Under the pieces are notes generated by a model. It was not told the DNA's origin and ran no database searches. It saw only the letters and a list, made by a program, of their open reading frames with translations. From positions 1 through 18,229 of the forward strand of contig JAUXNR010000628.1 in NCBI GenBank assembly GCA_030682755.1: 18,229 bases of DNA. Direction: 5' to 3'. The DNA is from Flavobacterium sp. GTDB lineage: Bacteria; Bacteroidota; Bacteroidia; Flavobacteriales; Flavobacteriaceae. Made by a program: the position numbers and the translations under genes. Position 1 is the first letter of the stretch; each line of letters begins with the position of its first letter. Shown in pieces: positions 9,501 to 16,143 of this stretch.

Positions 9501-9925
9501 GTGTTTTTATCGAGTTCTTTTCGGGTTACTACTTTCTCAAAAATAGCTTCAGGATAACTAACGATAATGGAAGGCTTTTTTCTGGAATTTATTCTGTTTA
9601 AAACCTCAGCTCGCAACAACACGTTGGCGTTATCGGTTTCTTCAATTTGATACGGTCTTCTGTAGGAACTTGGGTAGAATAAAACATCTTGTTCGTTGAG
9701 CAAATGTTCTAAATCATTCAAATAATAAGCCGCTTCTTCTTTGTCTTGAAAGAGCAACAAAAAGGGCACTTGCAGTTTTTCAAATATATTTTGAATGACT
9801 AGTGAGAAAGAAGAACCCACCAATCCTTTTACGAGTAATTTGGTTTCTTGTTGTGCTAAAATAGTTGTCAATCCATTGACTTTGGATGACTTGGCATATA
9901 ACGAAACGATATCCGATTTATTCAA
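6563..9925 (-). CDS. mfd: Transcription-repair coupling factor Mfd
   Basis: Mfd removes RNA polymerase stalled at DNA lesions and recruits UvrA for nucleotide excision repair. Domains seen in order: the UvrB-like N-terminal region with FYPSSYRRPYQIEETD (83-98) and RGGIIDVFSF (180-189); the CarD-like RNA-polymerase interaction domain about 434-500 (VGDYVTHIDHGIGKFGG); the RecG-like translocase with Walker A GDVGFGKT (588-595), DEEQKFG (689-695), TATPIPRT (715-722) and QMRGRVGRS (858-866); and the C-terminal TRCF domain. The length of 1120 is normal. The start must be TTG at 9925: an in-frame TAG lies two codons upstream (9932-9934), and the first internal Met is near residue 325. This TTG overlaps the last 8 bases of the preceding lipoprotein gene, so translation may be coupled. 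Confidence 0.97.
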   Translation of the reverse strand: MNKSDIVSLYAKSSKVNGLTTILAQQETKLLVKGLVGSSFSLVIQNIFEKLQVPFLLLFQDKEEAAYYLNDLEHLLNEQDVLFYPSSYRRPYQIEETDNANVLLRAEVLNRINSRKKPSIIVSYPEAIFEKVVTRKELDKNTLKVSVGDKTTIDFINEVLFEYHFKRVDFVSEPGEFSVRGGIIDVFSFSNDNPYRLEFFGNEVESIRTFDVETQLSLEKQNKIAIIPNVENKYLQENRESFLEYIHPKTILFFQNTEVIVSQLDKLFEKATEAFEKVSKDIKHASPEELFIHQKSFCKKALDFSIVELGTTSFFKTDKEIEFHMQPQPSFNKQFDLLLNNLNENHFNGFKNYLCCSNESQANRFHDIFESLDEENHENIRKQYKTIVFPLYQGFIDEEAQIAIYTDHQIFERYHKFSIKNGYSKKQTITLKELTTLSVGDYVTHIDHGIGKFGGLQKIQVEGKTQEAIKLVYADNDIVYVSIHSLHKISKYNGKDGTPPKIYKLGSNAWKVLKQKTKARVKHIAFNLIQLYAKRRLEKGFQYAPDSYLQKELESSFIYEDTPDQITATQDVKNDMESDRPMDRLVCGDVGFGKTEVAIRAAFKAVDNGKQVAILVPTTILAYQHHRTFTERLKDMPVTINYLNRFRTAKQKSETLKGLAEGKVDIIIGTHQLVSKDVKFKNLGLLIIDEEQKFGVNVKDKLKTISETVDTLTLTATPIPRTLQFSLMAARDLSVITTPPPNRYPIESQVIGFSEEVIRDAISYEIQRNGQVFFINNRIENIKEIAGMIQRLVPDARVGVGHGQMDGKKLEELMLAFMNGEFDVLVATTIIESGLDVPNANTIFINNANNFGLSDLHQMRGRVGRSNKKAFCYFITPPYSAMTDDARKRIQALEQFSELGSGFNIAMKDLEIRGAGDLLGGEQSGFINEIGFDTYQKIMNEAIEELKENEFKELYQTNEDSDAKEYVKDIQIDSDFELLFPDEYINNISERLNLYNELSTVKTEESLLAYEQKLIDRFGPLPKEAIALLNSIRIKWKATQIGIEKLVLKQGKMIGYFVGDQQSDFYQSSRFHKVLQFVQQNGNLCKMKEKETKNGLRLLLTFENVKSVKKALELMEMVGG

Positions 9926-10511
9926 CGATTTCTAAGTTTTTAGGAATATTTTTTACAGCTCTTGAGGTATCTAACATTCGAATCATATCCGCTTCACCTT
10001 GTTCTTTTGGCACTTCACTTCGTCTTATTAACTCCTCCAGTTGCAATTCAATAGATGCCAATTGACGGTTTATTTCGTTGATAAAATAAATAACCTTTTC
10101 TTCAGGAATATCATCTAAATTCATGTATAATTCCAACGAACGAAATTGTGTGGAAAGCACTAAAAACCTACTTTTAAATTCCGGTTTAAACAGTGGTTCT
10201 GGGATCGTTTCCACCATGGCTTCCGCTTTTTGAGTCAACTCTTTTGATTTTTTTTGAAAAGCACCAATACTGCTGGTTGGCTTTTGGTTCAGTTCAGTAA
10301 AAAATAATCGCCATTCTGGCCAATCTGCAACTAGTAATTGTGTTTTGGGTTGCAACGATAGCGTTCGAAAACGCCAGGAATTATTAATTTTATTAAAGAC
10401 GGCTTCTTTTTTTTGGATTTCTTTTTCTTGAGCAATTAAACGTTGTTCGTTATCATCTTTACAAGAAACGAAAAGTGTTAGCAAAAATAGTAGTACTCCA
10501 AGTCGTAGCAT
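9918..10511 (-). CDS. Small lipoprotein of unknown function
   Basis: The 197-residue protein starts MLRLGVLLFLLTLFVSCKDD: a signal peptide with a lipobox ending at Cys17, followed by acidic residues. The body is helical and charged, with coiled-coil-like stretches near the N-terminus (EQRLIAQEKEIQKKEAVFNK) and in the middle (IYFINEINRQLASIELQLEELIRR). The frame extends upstream to a TTG at 10532, but the -7 box at 10538-10545 would start transcription at about 10531, leaving no leader, so ATG 10511 is preferred. It overlaps the mfd start by 8 bases and probably forms a transcript with it. I do not recognise the family. A link to DNA repair is not implied, because the pairing may only be positional. 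Confidence 0.87.
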   Translation of the reverse strand: MLRLGVLLFLLTLFVSCKDDNEQRLIAQEKEIQKKEAVFNKINNSWRFRTLSLQPKTQLLVADWPEWRLFFTELNQKPTSSIGAFQKKSKELTQKAEAMVETIPEPLFKPEFKSRFLVLSTQFRSLELYMNLDDIPEEKVIYFINEINRQLASIELQLEELIRRSEVPKEQGEADMIRMLDTSRAVKNIPKNLEIVE

Positions 10512-10537
10512 CTGAACTGAATTAGTTTTCAAAAATA

Positions 10538-10545
10538 CAAAGGTA
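10538..10545 (-). promoter_or_regulatory. -7 element for the lipoprotein-mfd operon
   Basis: The minus-strand reading TACCTTTG matches TAnnTTTG and is identical to the box before the endonuclease I gene. Transcription would start near 10531, about 20 bases before ATG 10511. No clear -33 element was found. Confidence 0.5.
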
Positions 10546-10657
10546 AATAGAAACTTTACGCATTGGTGTGAAGAGTTCCATAAATTATTACAGAAAATGA
10601 TTCAGAAATGTGACTTTAAAATATCACAAACTCTTTGAGAGAAATTATTTTTTCCAC

Positions 10658-10677
10658 TAACGAAAACGTTATATTTG
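10658..10677 (+). promoter_or_regulatory. tdh promoter box with overlapping inverted repeat
   Basis: TATATTTG at 10670-10677 is a full match to the -7 consensus and would start transcription about 15 bases before the tdh ATG. A perfect inverted repeat TAACG-AAAA-CGTTA (10658-10671) abuts and overlaps the box by two bases, where a repressor or activator dimer could act. The promoter box is fairly likely; the operator is a guess from symmetry. Confidence 0.5.
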
Positions 10678-10698
10678 TAGTCAAATTTAAGCAATTCT

Positions 10699-11649
10699 AT
10701 GAATACGAAAATCCTCATTATTGGAGCTTGCGGTCAAATAGGTACTGAGCTCACACTGCAACTACGAAAACTTTATGGTGTTGAAAATGTTATTGCATCA
10801 GACATTCGTAAGTTAAATAATGATGTGGTGAATGACGGGATTTTTGAAGTTTTAAACGCCTTAGATTTTAATCAAATTGAGCACATCATCGAAAAATATC
10901 AAGTTGAAGAAGTGTATTTGATGGCTGCTTTATTATCGGCTACAGCCGAAAAAAACCCTGCTTTTGCATGGGATTTGAATATGAATTCCCTTTTTCATGT
11001 ATTGAATATTGCCAAAGCCGGGAAGATAAAAAAGATATTTTGGCCTTCAAGTATTGCTGTTTTTGGCCCCACTACACCACGAGAAAACACGCCACAATTC
11101 ACGATAATGGAACCTACAACGGTTTATGGAATTTCAAAACAATCTGGTGAACGTTGGTGTGAGTATTATCACAACATATTTGGTGTTGATGTTCGCAGTA
11201 TTCGTTATCCCGGATTAATTAGTTGGTCTACTCCTCCGGGAGGTGGCACAACAGATTATGCCGTTGATATTTATCACAAAGCCTTAAGCGATGGTAGTTT
11301 TGAATGTTTTCTTTCAGAAGAAACCAAATTACCTATGATGTATATGGAAGATGCCATTCGAGCGACTATTGAAATCATGCAAGCTCCAAAAGAGCAAATA
11401 AAAATACGGTCTTCTTATAACTTAGCCGGAATTAGTTTTACTCCTAAAGAAATAGCTGCTGAAATTCAAAAGCATATTCCTGATTTTACGATTTCGTATG
11501 CTCCGGATTTTCGTCAGAAGATAGCTGACAGTTGGCCTGCTTCTATTGATGATAGTGCTGCTCGAACAGATTGGGGATGGAAACACAATTTCAACATGGA
11601 AACCATGACCGTTGAAATGCTAGAGAACCTTAAGCATCAGGTCGGCTAG
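10699..11649 (+). CDS. tdh: L-threonine 3-dehydrogenase, short-chain (epimerase-like) type
   Basis: Oxidises L-threonine with NAD+ to 2-amino-3-ketobutyrate, the first step of threonine conversion to glycine and acetyl-CoA. The 316 residues form an extended short-chain dehydrogenase: the NAD-binding glycine motif GACGQIG (9-15), Ser118 in WPSSIAVFG, and the catalytic pair Tyr143 and Lys147 in VYGISK. What separates it from UDP-sugar epimerases is RYPGLISWSTPPGGGTTDYA and LPMMYMEDAIRATIEIM, which are hallmarks of the SDR-type threonine dehydrogenases known from flavobacteria and animals. It is transcribed alone from its own promoter and meets the endonuclease I gene tail to tail with only 4 bases between stops. 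The partner ligase gene (kbl) is not in the window. Confidence 0.93.
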   Translation: MNTKILIIGACGQIGTELTLQLRKLYGVENVIASDIRKLNNDVVNDGIFEVLNALDFNQIEHIIEKYQVEEVYLMAALLSATAEKNPAFAWDLNMNSLFHVLNIAKAGKIKKIFWPSSIAVFGPTTPRENTPQFTIMEPTTVYGISKQSGERWCEYYHNIFGVDVRSIRYPGLISWSTPPGGGTTDYAVDIYHKALSDGSFECFLSEETKLPMMYMEDAIRATIEIMQAPKEQIKIRSSYNLAGISFTPKEIAAEIQKHIPDFTISYAPDFRQKIADSWPASIDDSAARTDWGWKHNFNMETMTVEMLENLKHQVG

Positions 11650-11653
11650 TTTT

Positions 11654-12694
11654 TTATCGTTTAATAACTTTTACTGTTTTCTGCAATTGGTTTTGTTCTA
11701 AACGGATAATATACACGCCACTAGGCAACGTTGATAAGTCTATTTGGTCTGTTGTTTCTCCCGATTTTACTTGTTGTCCAATCGTTGAATTTACTTCATA
11801 TTTAATGTCCATTCCTGTAGAATTGGCAACATATACTTGGTCAGAAGTTATCGTTGGATAAACCGTTACGGTATCCCAAGTAGATTGTGTGATGCTTAAA
11901 AGATTCCAATTGTCTTGTGCAGGAGGTCCGGACCAGATTAACGTGGCAATGTAGGGATTATCAATAAACGGATTTCTATTTCCTTGCCATTGTTCCAGAA
12001 TGTTGTTGCGGTTCATTTCATATACAGAAACAGGGTCTTCGGCATTCCATTGTAAAAAGATGTCGGGCATATCTCCCAGCGGACTCAGAGCCGTGGAACC
12101 TGCTCCAACATAAGTGGGTAAACATTGCGTTTGGTACCGCAGATACATGTACATCATCATTCTGGCAATATCGCCTTTCCACTCGTCACCCGGATAAAAA
12201 TTAGGGCCAACCAATCCGGCGTTGCCACTTCCTTGTGCAAATCGTCTATTCCCTCTTGATGAATTCATTTGAGAATCACAAGCTCTTAAATTGTGTACAT
12301 CTGAACCCGCCAGTTCAAAGCCTAAATTGGGTTGCCCTAAAGAACGTGCAAAAACATGTTCTCTGTTCCATAAACCCATGCAACTTGAGGTGGTGCAATT
12401 GGCATCAACAGAACGAGTTCTGTCATTAAAAGTTTCTTGATCATTATCATTGTATCCATAAACCAATAACACTTTTGTGTTGTCTGTTGGATCAAGGTCT
12501 GTCATTTGAATGGCAATCCAAGTTTCAGGAGTGTATATTAAATTGGTTTGATGCGTGAATGTAATTAAATCGGAAAGTTGATTTCGCAAAGGTTCTCCTG
12601 TGAGGTTAAAATTTATTCCTGCATAAAATTCCGGGACTTGGCCGAAACTTAGGGTAACAAAAAAGTATAAAAACAAAAGTATTGTTTTTCTCAT
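11654..12694 (-). CDS. Secreted endonuclease I with T9SS sorting domain
   Basis: A non-specific extracellular nuclease of the EndA/Vvn (endonuclease I) family, a beta-beta-alpha-metal fold. From ATG 12694 the protein has 346 residues: a signal peptide (MRKTILLFLYFFVTLSFGQ), the catalytic segment WNREHVFARS (109-118) with the presumed general base His113, then DVHNLRACDSQMNSSRGNRRF, in which Asn144 likely helps hold the metal. DEWKGDIARMMMYMYLRY and NPFIDNPYIATLIW follow, as is usual in the family. Cys100 and Cys105 could form a disulfide. The last 70 residues, including LSTLPSGVYIIRL and VKVIKR, are a T9SS sorting domain. The frame extends to 12766, but that TTG lies inside the -7 box, so the ATG is chosen. 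Likely role: degrading environmental DNA for nutrients. Confidence 0.94.
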   Translation of the reverse strand: MRKTILLFLYFFVTLSFGQVPEFYAGINFNLTGEPLRNQLSDLITFTHQTNLIYTPETWIAIQMTDLDPTDNTKVLLVYGYNDNDQETFNDRTRSVDANCTTSSCMGLWNREHVFARSLGQPNLGFELAGSDVHNLRACDSQMNSSRGNRRFAQGSGNAGLVGPNFYPGDEWKGDIARMMMYMYLRYQTQCLPTYVGAGSTALSPLGDMPDIFLQWNAEDPVSVYEMNRNNILEQWQGNRNPFIDNPYIATLIWSGPPAQDNWNLLSITQSTWDTVTVYPTITSDQVYVANSTGMDIKYEVNSTIGQQVKSGETTDQIDLSTLPSGVYIIRLEQNQLQKTVKVIKR

Positions 12695-12763
12695 GGTGTG
12701 GTATTTAATAAGTAGACACACGTTTTCACTCATGAAAACGAGGTCTTTTGTTTTTGGATGCCA

Positions 12764-12771
12764 CAAAGGTA
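12764..12771 (-). promoter_or_regulatory. -7 element for the endonuclease I gene
   Basis: The minus-strand reading TACCTTTG matches TAnnTTTG. Transcription would begin near 12757, giving a leader of about 60 bases before ATG 12694. No convincing -33 was seen. Confidence 0.5.
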
Positions 12772-12853
12772 CAGTGCTCTTTTTTAAAAATTCATAAAAC
12801 AGATGTTAAAAAGCACTTGCTAAAACATCTAATTATTTGAAAATCAAATAAAT

Positions 12854-12887
12854 AAAAAAACCGCTTTATAGTAACAAAGCGGTTTTT
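12854..12887 (-). terminator. Rho-independent terminator after the globin-like lipoprotein gene
   Basis: CCGCTTT (12861-12867) pairs perfectly with AAAGCGG (12876-12882) around an 8-base loop. The stem is extended by A/T pairs, giving 12 base pairs. An A-run at 12854-12860 becomes a T-run on the minus strand, directly after the hairpin. It lies 25 bases past the stop at 12912. Its symmetry would let it work on both strands. Confidence 0.88.
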
Positions 12888-12911
12888 CTTATAGAAAAGT
12901 AGACTTGGGGA

Positions 12912-13496
12912 CTACTCTTGCACTATTGGAGCTCGAAGGGATTCTAATACTGTTACCACTTCCCCAATCAAAGCCGGGTCAGTTACGCCGTTTAATCCGG
13001 CTGCAGCACCAACATAACCAATGAACTTATCATAATTAGCATTGGTAGATTTTACACCCATTCTTGGGTTGGTTGCCGGGTTGTGGGCGTCCACCATGTT
13101 TAAACCGCTATAGGTGTTTGTGGAACCACCTCCTGTATTTGCGGAGAAGAAATCGGTTAAGTTCTTACTTAATACCGCAACATTTGTGGAGTTTCCTGAA
13201 AGTACTTCACCAACCACAGGGGCAAAATGGGCACCTAAATTTCCGTTTGCTCCACTTACAATGTCGGCCACAATTAGCGTAATGGTACTATCCACAACAG
13301 AACGGTAGCTTAATCGCCCTTGTTCAATCATTGCTGATGGGTTATTAGGGTCGGCTACTTTGGTAAAACCTCCAAGTTTTTCATACAAACTCAATTCGGC
13401 CGGCGTGCTGTTATCGTCATCACTACTACAGGAAACGAATAGAGAACCCAGTCCGAGAAACAAGGCTATTAAAGCCAATTTAGAATACTTAGTCAT
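12912..13496 (-). CDS. Lipoprotein with group I truncated-haemoglobin-like domain
   Basis: The 194-residue protein has a lipoprotein signal ending LFVSC (Cys23) followed by a serine/aspartate tether (SSDDDNS). From residue 36 the pattern is that of a group I truncated haemoglobin: SLYEKLGGFTKV at the start, LGAHFAPV in the middle, LSKNLTDFFSA, then MVDAH with His138 at the expected proximal haem-ligand position, MGVKSTNANYDKFIGYVGAA, GVTDPALIGEVVTVLESLRAP at the end. About 20 extra residues (AMIEQGRLSYRS and nearby) separate the first helix from the rest, and the usual Tyr at B10 is not obvious. Being lipid-anchored is unusual for a globin. It sits 18 bases after the HMA-like membrane protein gene and ends at a strong terminator. 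Haem binding is inferred, not shown. Confidence 0.75.
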   Translation of the reverse strand: MTKYSKLALIALFLGLGSLFVSCSSDDDNSTPAELSLYEKLGGFTKVADPNNPSAMIEQGRLSYRSVVDSTITLIVADIVSGANGNLGAHFAPVVGEVLSGNSTNVAVLSKNLTDFFSANTGGGSTNTYSGLNMVDAHNPATNPRMGVKSTNANYDKFIGYVGAAAGLNGVTDPALIGEVVTVLESLRAPIVQE

Positions 13497-13514
13497 AACA
13501 TTTATATTTAAAGA

Positions 13515-13952
13515 TTAATTAAAAATTCGTTGAATACCCCGTGAGAATTTGTAGCTGAAACTATTCGTATCCATTGCCGGACACACTTTTTTTGACGCTA
13601 TTTCATCAGAGATGACAAAACGTTCTGCGTTATAGTTTCCTTTGGCTTGAAGTTGGTTAAAAACCCCTTCAGCATCAACAATACGGTTGTCATGATAAAA
13701 AACGACCACACCATTTTCAAGATTAAAACGGTCATTTTTAACTCCGGGAATGGATTTTAGATTGCGTCTGATTTCTTTCATTTTTAAAGAATCCAAAGGT
13801 TCTTTAAAATCGATTCTGCTTATTTGGTAAGTTGCATTGTCCAGTTCAACGGGTTTTGCTGTTGCGATGTGTACTACTAAAACAATGAAAAGAAAGATGA
13901 ATACACCCAAGGTGCATCCTAAAGCAATTTTAAGTGATTTATGTAACTTCAT
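13515..13952 (-). CDS. Membrane-anchored protein with HMA-like fold lacking CxxC
   Basis: From ATG 13952 the protein has 145 residues: one membrane segment at about 8-29 (LKIALGCTLGVFIFLFIVLVVHIA), then a soluble domain. Residues 43-115 run strand-helix-strand-strand-helix-strand (YQISRIDF, KMKEIRRNLKSIPGVKNDRFN, GVVVFYHDNR, DAEGVFNQLQAKGNYNAERFVI). This resembles the ferredoxin-like heavy-metal-associated domain, including the SIPGVK turn, but the metal-binding CxxC is replaced by KEPLD. A lone Cys124 occurs in VCPAMD near the end. It lies directly upstream of the globin-like lipoprotein gene with an 18-base gap, so the two are probably made together. The frame reaches a TTG at 13958, two codons earlier; ATG is preferred. 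The function is unknown. Confidence 0.8.
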   Translation of the reverse strand: MKLHKSLKIALGCTLGVFIFLFIVLVVHIATAKPVELDNATYQISRIDFKEPLDSLKMKEIRRNLKSIPGVKNDRFNLENGVVVFYHDNRIVDAEGVFNQLQAKGNYNAERFVISDEIASKKVCPAMDTNSFSYKFSRGIQRIFN

Positions 13953-14021
13953 AACCAAGTGTTTTTAGTTTGTTTCACTTAGTTACGAGATTACAACCGG
14001 TATGGTTTTAAAAAAGTAAAA

Positions 14022-14516
14022 TTATTTTTGAAGTTTTTGAATTAGTGCCAACTCTATCGAATCTTTTGCTTTGATTACTACGTTACTGTTTTCATTTGGA
14101 ATGGTCATGGAAAGTACGTAATGTTTTATTTTCCATTGGTTATTTTCATTTATGAGAATGCCGCTTCCTCTGCAAATTTTCATTTGGGTGTTGAGCAATT
14201 CATCAAACCAAGCTGATTTACCATCTTCTGCAATAAAGACATTGCGTTCTAAAGCAGTAAAACTCCAAGCTTTTCCACGGTCAAAATACGGTTTGGAATA
14301 GGCCATGAAATCGGTTTTATTCCAATTTTCTGTGGCGTCTGTACCTATGAAAATTGCGTCTTCTGACATCAAATTGAAATAGTCATTAAAGTTTGCTTCA
14401 GCGGCGGCTTTGTGCCACTGGTCAAGTAAATCATTTACTTCCGTTTTTGCAACATTTGTTGGTTTAGGAGAATTACATCCGAAACAAATCAACAAAATAA
14501 AAAGGTACTTTTTCAT
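14022..14516 (-). CDS. NTF2/SnoaL-like lipoprotein
   Basis: The 164-residue protein starts MKKYLFILLICFGCNSP, a short lipoprotein-type signal with the likely modified Cys14. The rest fits the SnoaL/NTF2-like fold: the helix VNDLLDQWHKAAAEANFNDYFNLMSEDAIFIGTD is the classic opening of SnoaL-type domains, followed by strands such as AWSFTALERNVFIAEDGKSAWFDELL, a glycine turn (CRGSGILINENNQWKIKHYVLSM) and a helical tail. Members of this fold are used for many purposes (small-molecule isomerases, hydrolases, binding proteins), so the exact activity cannot be given. It is encoded upstream of the HMA-like and globin-like genes on the same strand, 69 bases apart, and could belong to their transcript. 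The fold call is good; the role is unknown. Confidence 0.87.
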   Translation of the reverse strand: MKKYLFILLICFGCNSPKPTNVAKTEVNDLLDQWHKAAAEANFNDYFNLMSEDAIFIGTDATENWNKTDFMAYSKPYFDRGKAWSFTALERNVFIAEDGKSAWFDELLNTQMKICRGSGILINENNQWKIKHYVLSMTIPNENSNVVIKAKDSIELALIQKLQK

Positions 14517-14553
14517 GGGTTGGTTTTTTTATGCTGTTTATTCAATGGTAGTT

Positions 14554-14561
14554 CAAATGTA
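14554..14561 (-). promoter_or_regulatory. -7 element for the SnoaL-like lipoprotein gene
   Basis: The minus-strand reading TACATTTG matches TAnnTTTG, with predicted initiation near 14547, about 30 bases before ATG 14516. It separates this gene from the repeat element further upstream. The -33 element is not clear. Confidence 0.45.
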
Positions 14562-14593
14562 GTTAATTTTTGTTTTGTGTTTCTAAATTCAAT

Positions 14594-14660
14594 AGTTGGT
14601 ATCGTTGCATTTGTTTTTTCTTTACCCCAACCCTAAAGGGAGCCAAAAAAGAAATTCAAA
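14594..14660. repeat. 67-bp tandem repeat, first unit
   Basis: The first 57 bases are identical to the second unit, starting AGTTGGTATCG and including TTTACCCCAACCCTAAAGGG. The last 10 bases (GAAATTCAAA) differ from the second unit at 3 positions. The unit contains imperfect inverted arms, 14604-14619 against 14645-14660, with 13 of 16 bases paired. It lies between amt and the SnoaL-like gene. Confidence 0.9.
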
Positions 14661-14727
14661 AGTTGGTATCGTTGCATTTGTTTTTTCTTTACCCCAACCC
14701 TAAAGGGAGCCAAAAAACAAATGCAAC
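14661..14727. repeat. 67-bp tandem repeat, second unit, with perfect 16-bp inverted arms
   Basis: This unit repeats the one before it without a gap. Its arms GTTGCATTTGTTTTTT (14671-14686) and 14712-14727 are perfect reverse complements around a 25-base centre holding CCCCAACCCTAAAGGGAG. In RNA it would fold into a long hairpin and could end or protect the amt transcript coming from 14802. The CCCTAAAGGG core resembles intergenic repeats common in flavobacterial genomes; that comparison is from memory. Confidence 0.9.
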
Positions 14728-14801
14728 TTTTCACCATTTACTATACTATTTTTTAAATCCGGGTATTGTGAAACATGTTGATAAAGTGTATGTAATTGTT
14801 T

Positions 14802-16139
14802 TTACAGTTTTTCATCATGTTGTGACAAATCCAATCCGATGATTTCAGATTCTTCTGAGACACGAAGAGGAATGATGCTGTTGGTTATTTTGTATAATAA
14901 CATTGCCCCAAAGAAAGTGAAAGCGGCTACTAAAACTAAAGCGATCATGTGGTGTAAAAATACAGACCAACCTCCGTGCAGTAAACTGGCATTTTCTCCT
15001 TGAGCGAAAATTGCCGTTAGAACCATTCCCATAATTCCGCCCACACCATGGCAAGCAAAAACGTCGAGTGTGTCGTCGATGGCTTTCAGTTTTTTCCAAT
15101 AGAGCATTTTGTTGGAGGCAATTGCTGCGATGAAGCCGAAGAATATACTTTGAGGAATGGTAATGAATCCTGCTGCGGGGGTGATTGCAACAAGTCCTAC
15201 TACGGCTCCGATGCATGCCCCAAGTGCAGAAACCTTACGTCCGTGGAGTCGATCAAAGAAAATCCATGTGAGCATAGCGGAAGCTGAAGCCACAGTTGTT
15301 GTAGCAAATGCTAAAGCAGCTGTGCTGTTTGCCGCTAAAGCTGATCCTGCATTGAATCCGAACCACCCAAACCAAAGCATCCCTGTTCCTAATAACACAA
15401 ATGGAATATTGGTTGGAATATGTTCGCTGTTTTTGCGTTTGCCTAAGACTAATACACCGGCTAATGCGGCAAATCCGGCACTCATGTGCACTACAGTTCC
15501 TCCGGCAAAATCTTTTACACCAAAGTAACTTCCTAATAAACCATTCGGGTGCCACACCATGTGGCAAAGTGGCGTGTATATTAACAAAGTGAACAGACAA
15601 ATAAACAGCAGGTAGGAAATGAATCGCACGCGTTCTGCGAAGGAACCTGTAATAATTGCCGGGGTAATTACGGCGAACTTCATTTGAAAAAGAGCAAAAA
15701 GGATGAAGGGAATTGTGGAGGCCATTTCGTTGTGTGGCAACACCCCTACCTGATCAAAGAAGGCAAATTCGAATGGGTTTCCAATGATTCCGTAATGAGT
15801 GCCGTTTAGGGTAAAGCCAATTGAAGAGCCAAATGCCAAACTAAAACCCACAACTACCCATAACAATGTCACCACACCAAGGCAAATAAAACTTTGAAGC
15901 ATGGTGGAAATCACGTTCTTTTTGCCCACCATTCCGCCATAAAAAAAGGAAAGTCCGGGAGTCATGAGTAGTACTAAACAGGAAGAGGTTAATAGCCAAG
16001 CCACGTCAGCGGTGACGATGGTATCAGCGGAGTTGAATTGAGTTCCTTCCAGAGCTTCGGTGGGTTTCCAGAATAATCCACTGATGGCTACGATGCTGAT
16101 TAGGATAAATGAGATTATCCATCTTTTTTCTATTTTCAT
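14802..16139 (-). CDS. amt: Ammonium transporter (Amt/MEP/Rh family)
   Basis: A trimeric inner-membrane channel for ammonium uptake. The 445 residues begin with a signal-like hydrophobic segment (about 7-24), then TADVAWLLTSSCLVLLMTPGLSFFYGGMV, the standard first Amt helix, and about ten more membrane segments. The pore residues are present: Trp196 in CHMVWHPNG, the twin histidines His218 in DFAGGTVVHMSAG and His364 in DDTLDVFACHGVGG, and GFNAGSA at 261-267. The C-terminus LRVSEESEIIGLDLSQHDE is the conserved tail that normally contacts PII (GlnK) proteins, yet no glnK gene is next to it here. It is transcribed alone, with an AT-rich upstream region and the 67-bp tandem repeats downstream. 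Confidence 0.97.
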   Translation of the reverse strand: MKIEKRWIISFILISIVAISGLFWKPTEALEGTQFNSADTIVTADVAWLLTSSCLVLLMTPGLSFFYGGMVGKKNVISTMLQSFICLGVVTLLWVVVGFSLAFGSSIGFTLNGTHYGIIGNPFEFAFFDQVGVLPHNEMASTIPFILFALFQMKFAVITPAIITGSFAERVRFISYLLFICLFTLLIYTPLCHMVWHPNGLLGSYFGVKDFAGGTVVHMSAGFAALAGVLVLGKRKNSEHIPTNIPFVLLGTGMLWFGWFGFNAGSALAANSTAALAFATTTVASASAMLTWIFFDRLHGRKVSALGACIGAVVGLVAITPAAGFITIPQSIFFGFIAAIASNKMLYWKKLKAIDDTLDVFACHGVGGIMGMVLTAIFAQGENASLLHGGWSVFLHHMIALVLVAAFTFFGAMLLYKITNSIIPLRVSEESEIIGLDLSQHDEKL

Positions 16140-16143
16140 AACT

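Noticed and set aside
10699..11649. UDP-glucose 4-epimerase
   Set aside because: The fold is shared, but the PPGGGTTDYA and LPMMYMEDAIRATIEIM segments mark the threonine dehydrogenase branch.
12695..12766. N-terminal extension of endonuclease I from a TTG
   Set aside because: The TTG is part of the -7 promoter box, and the signal peptide starts at the ATG at 12694.
14570..14842. Plus-strand open frame of 90 codons crossing the tandem repeats
   Set aside because: Its middle is the 67-bp repeat read twice, giving a duplicated phrase, and its end overlaps the amt gene. There is no promoter or family signal.
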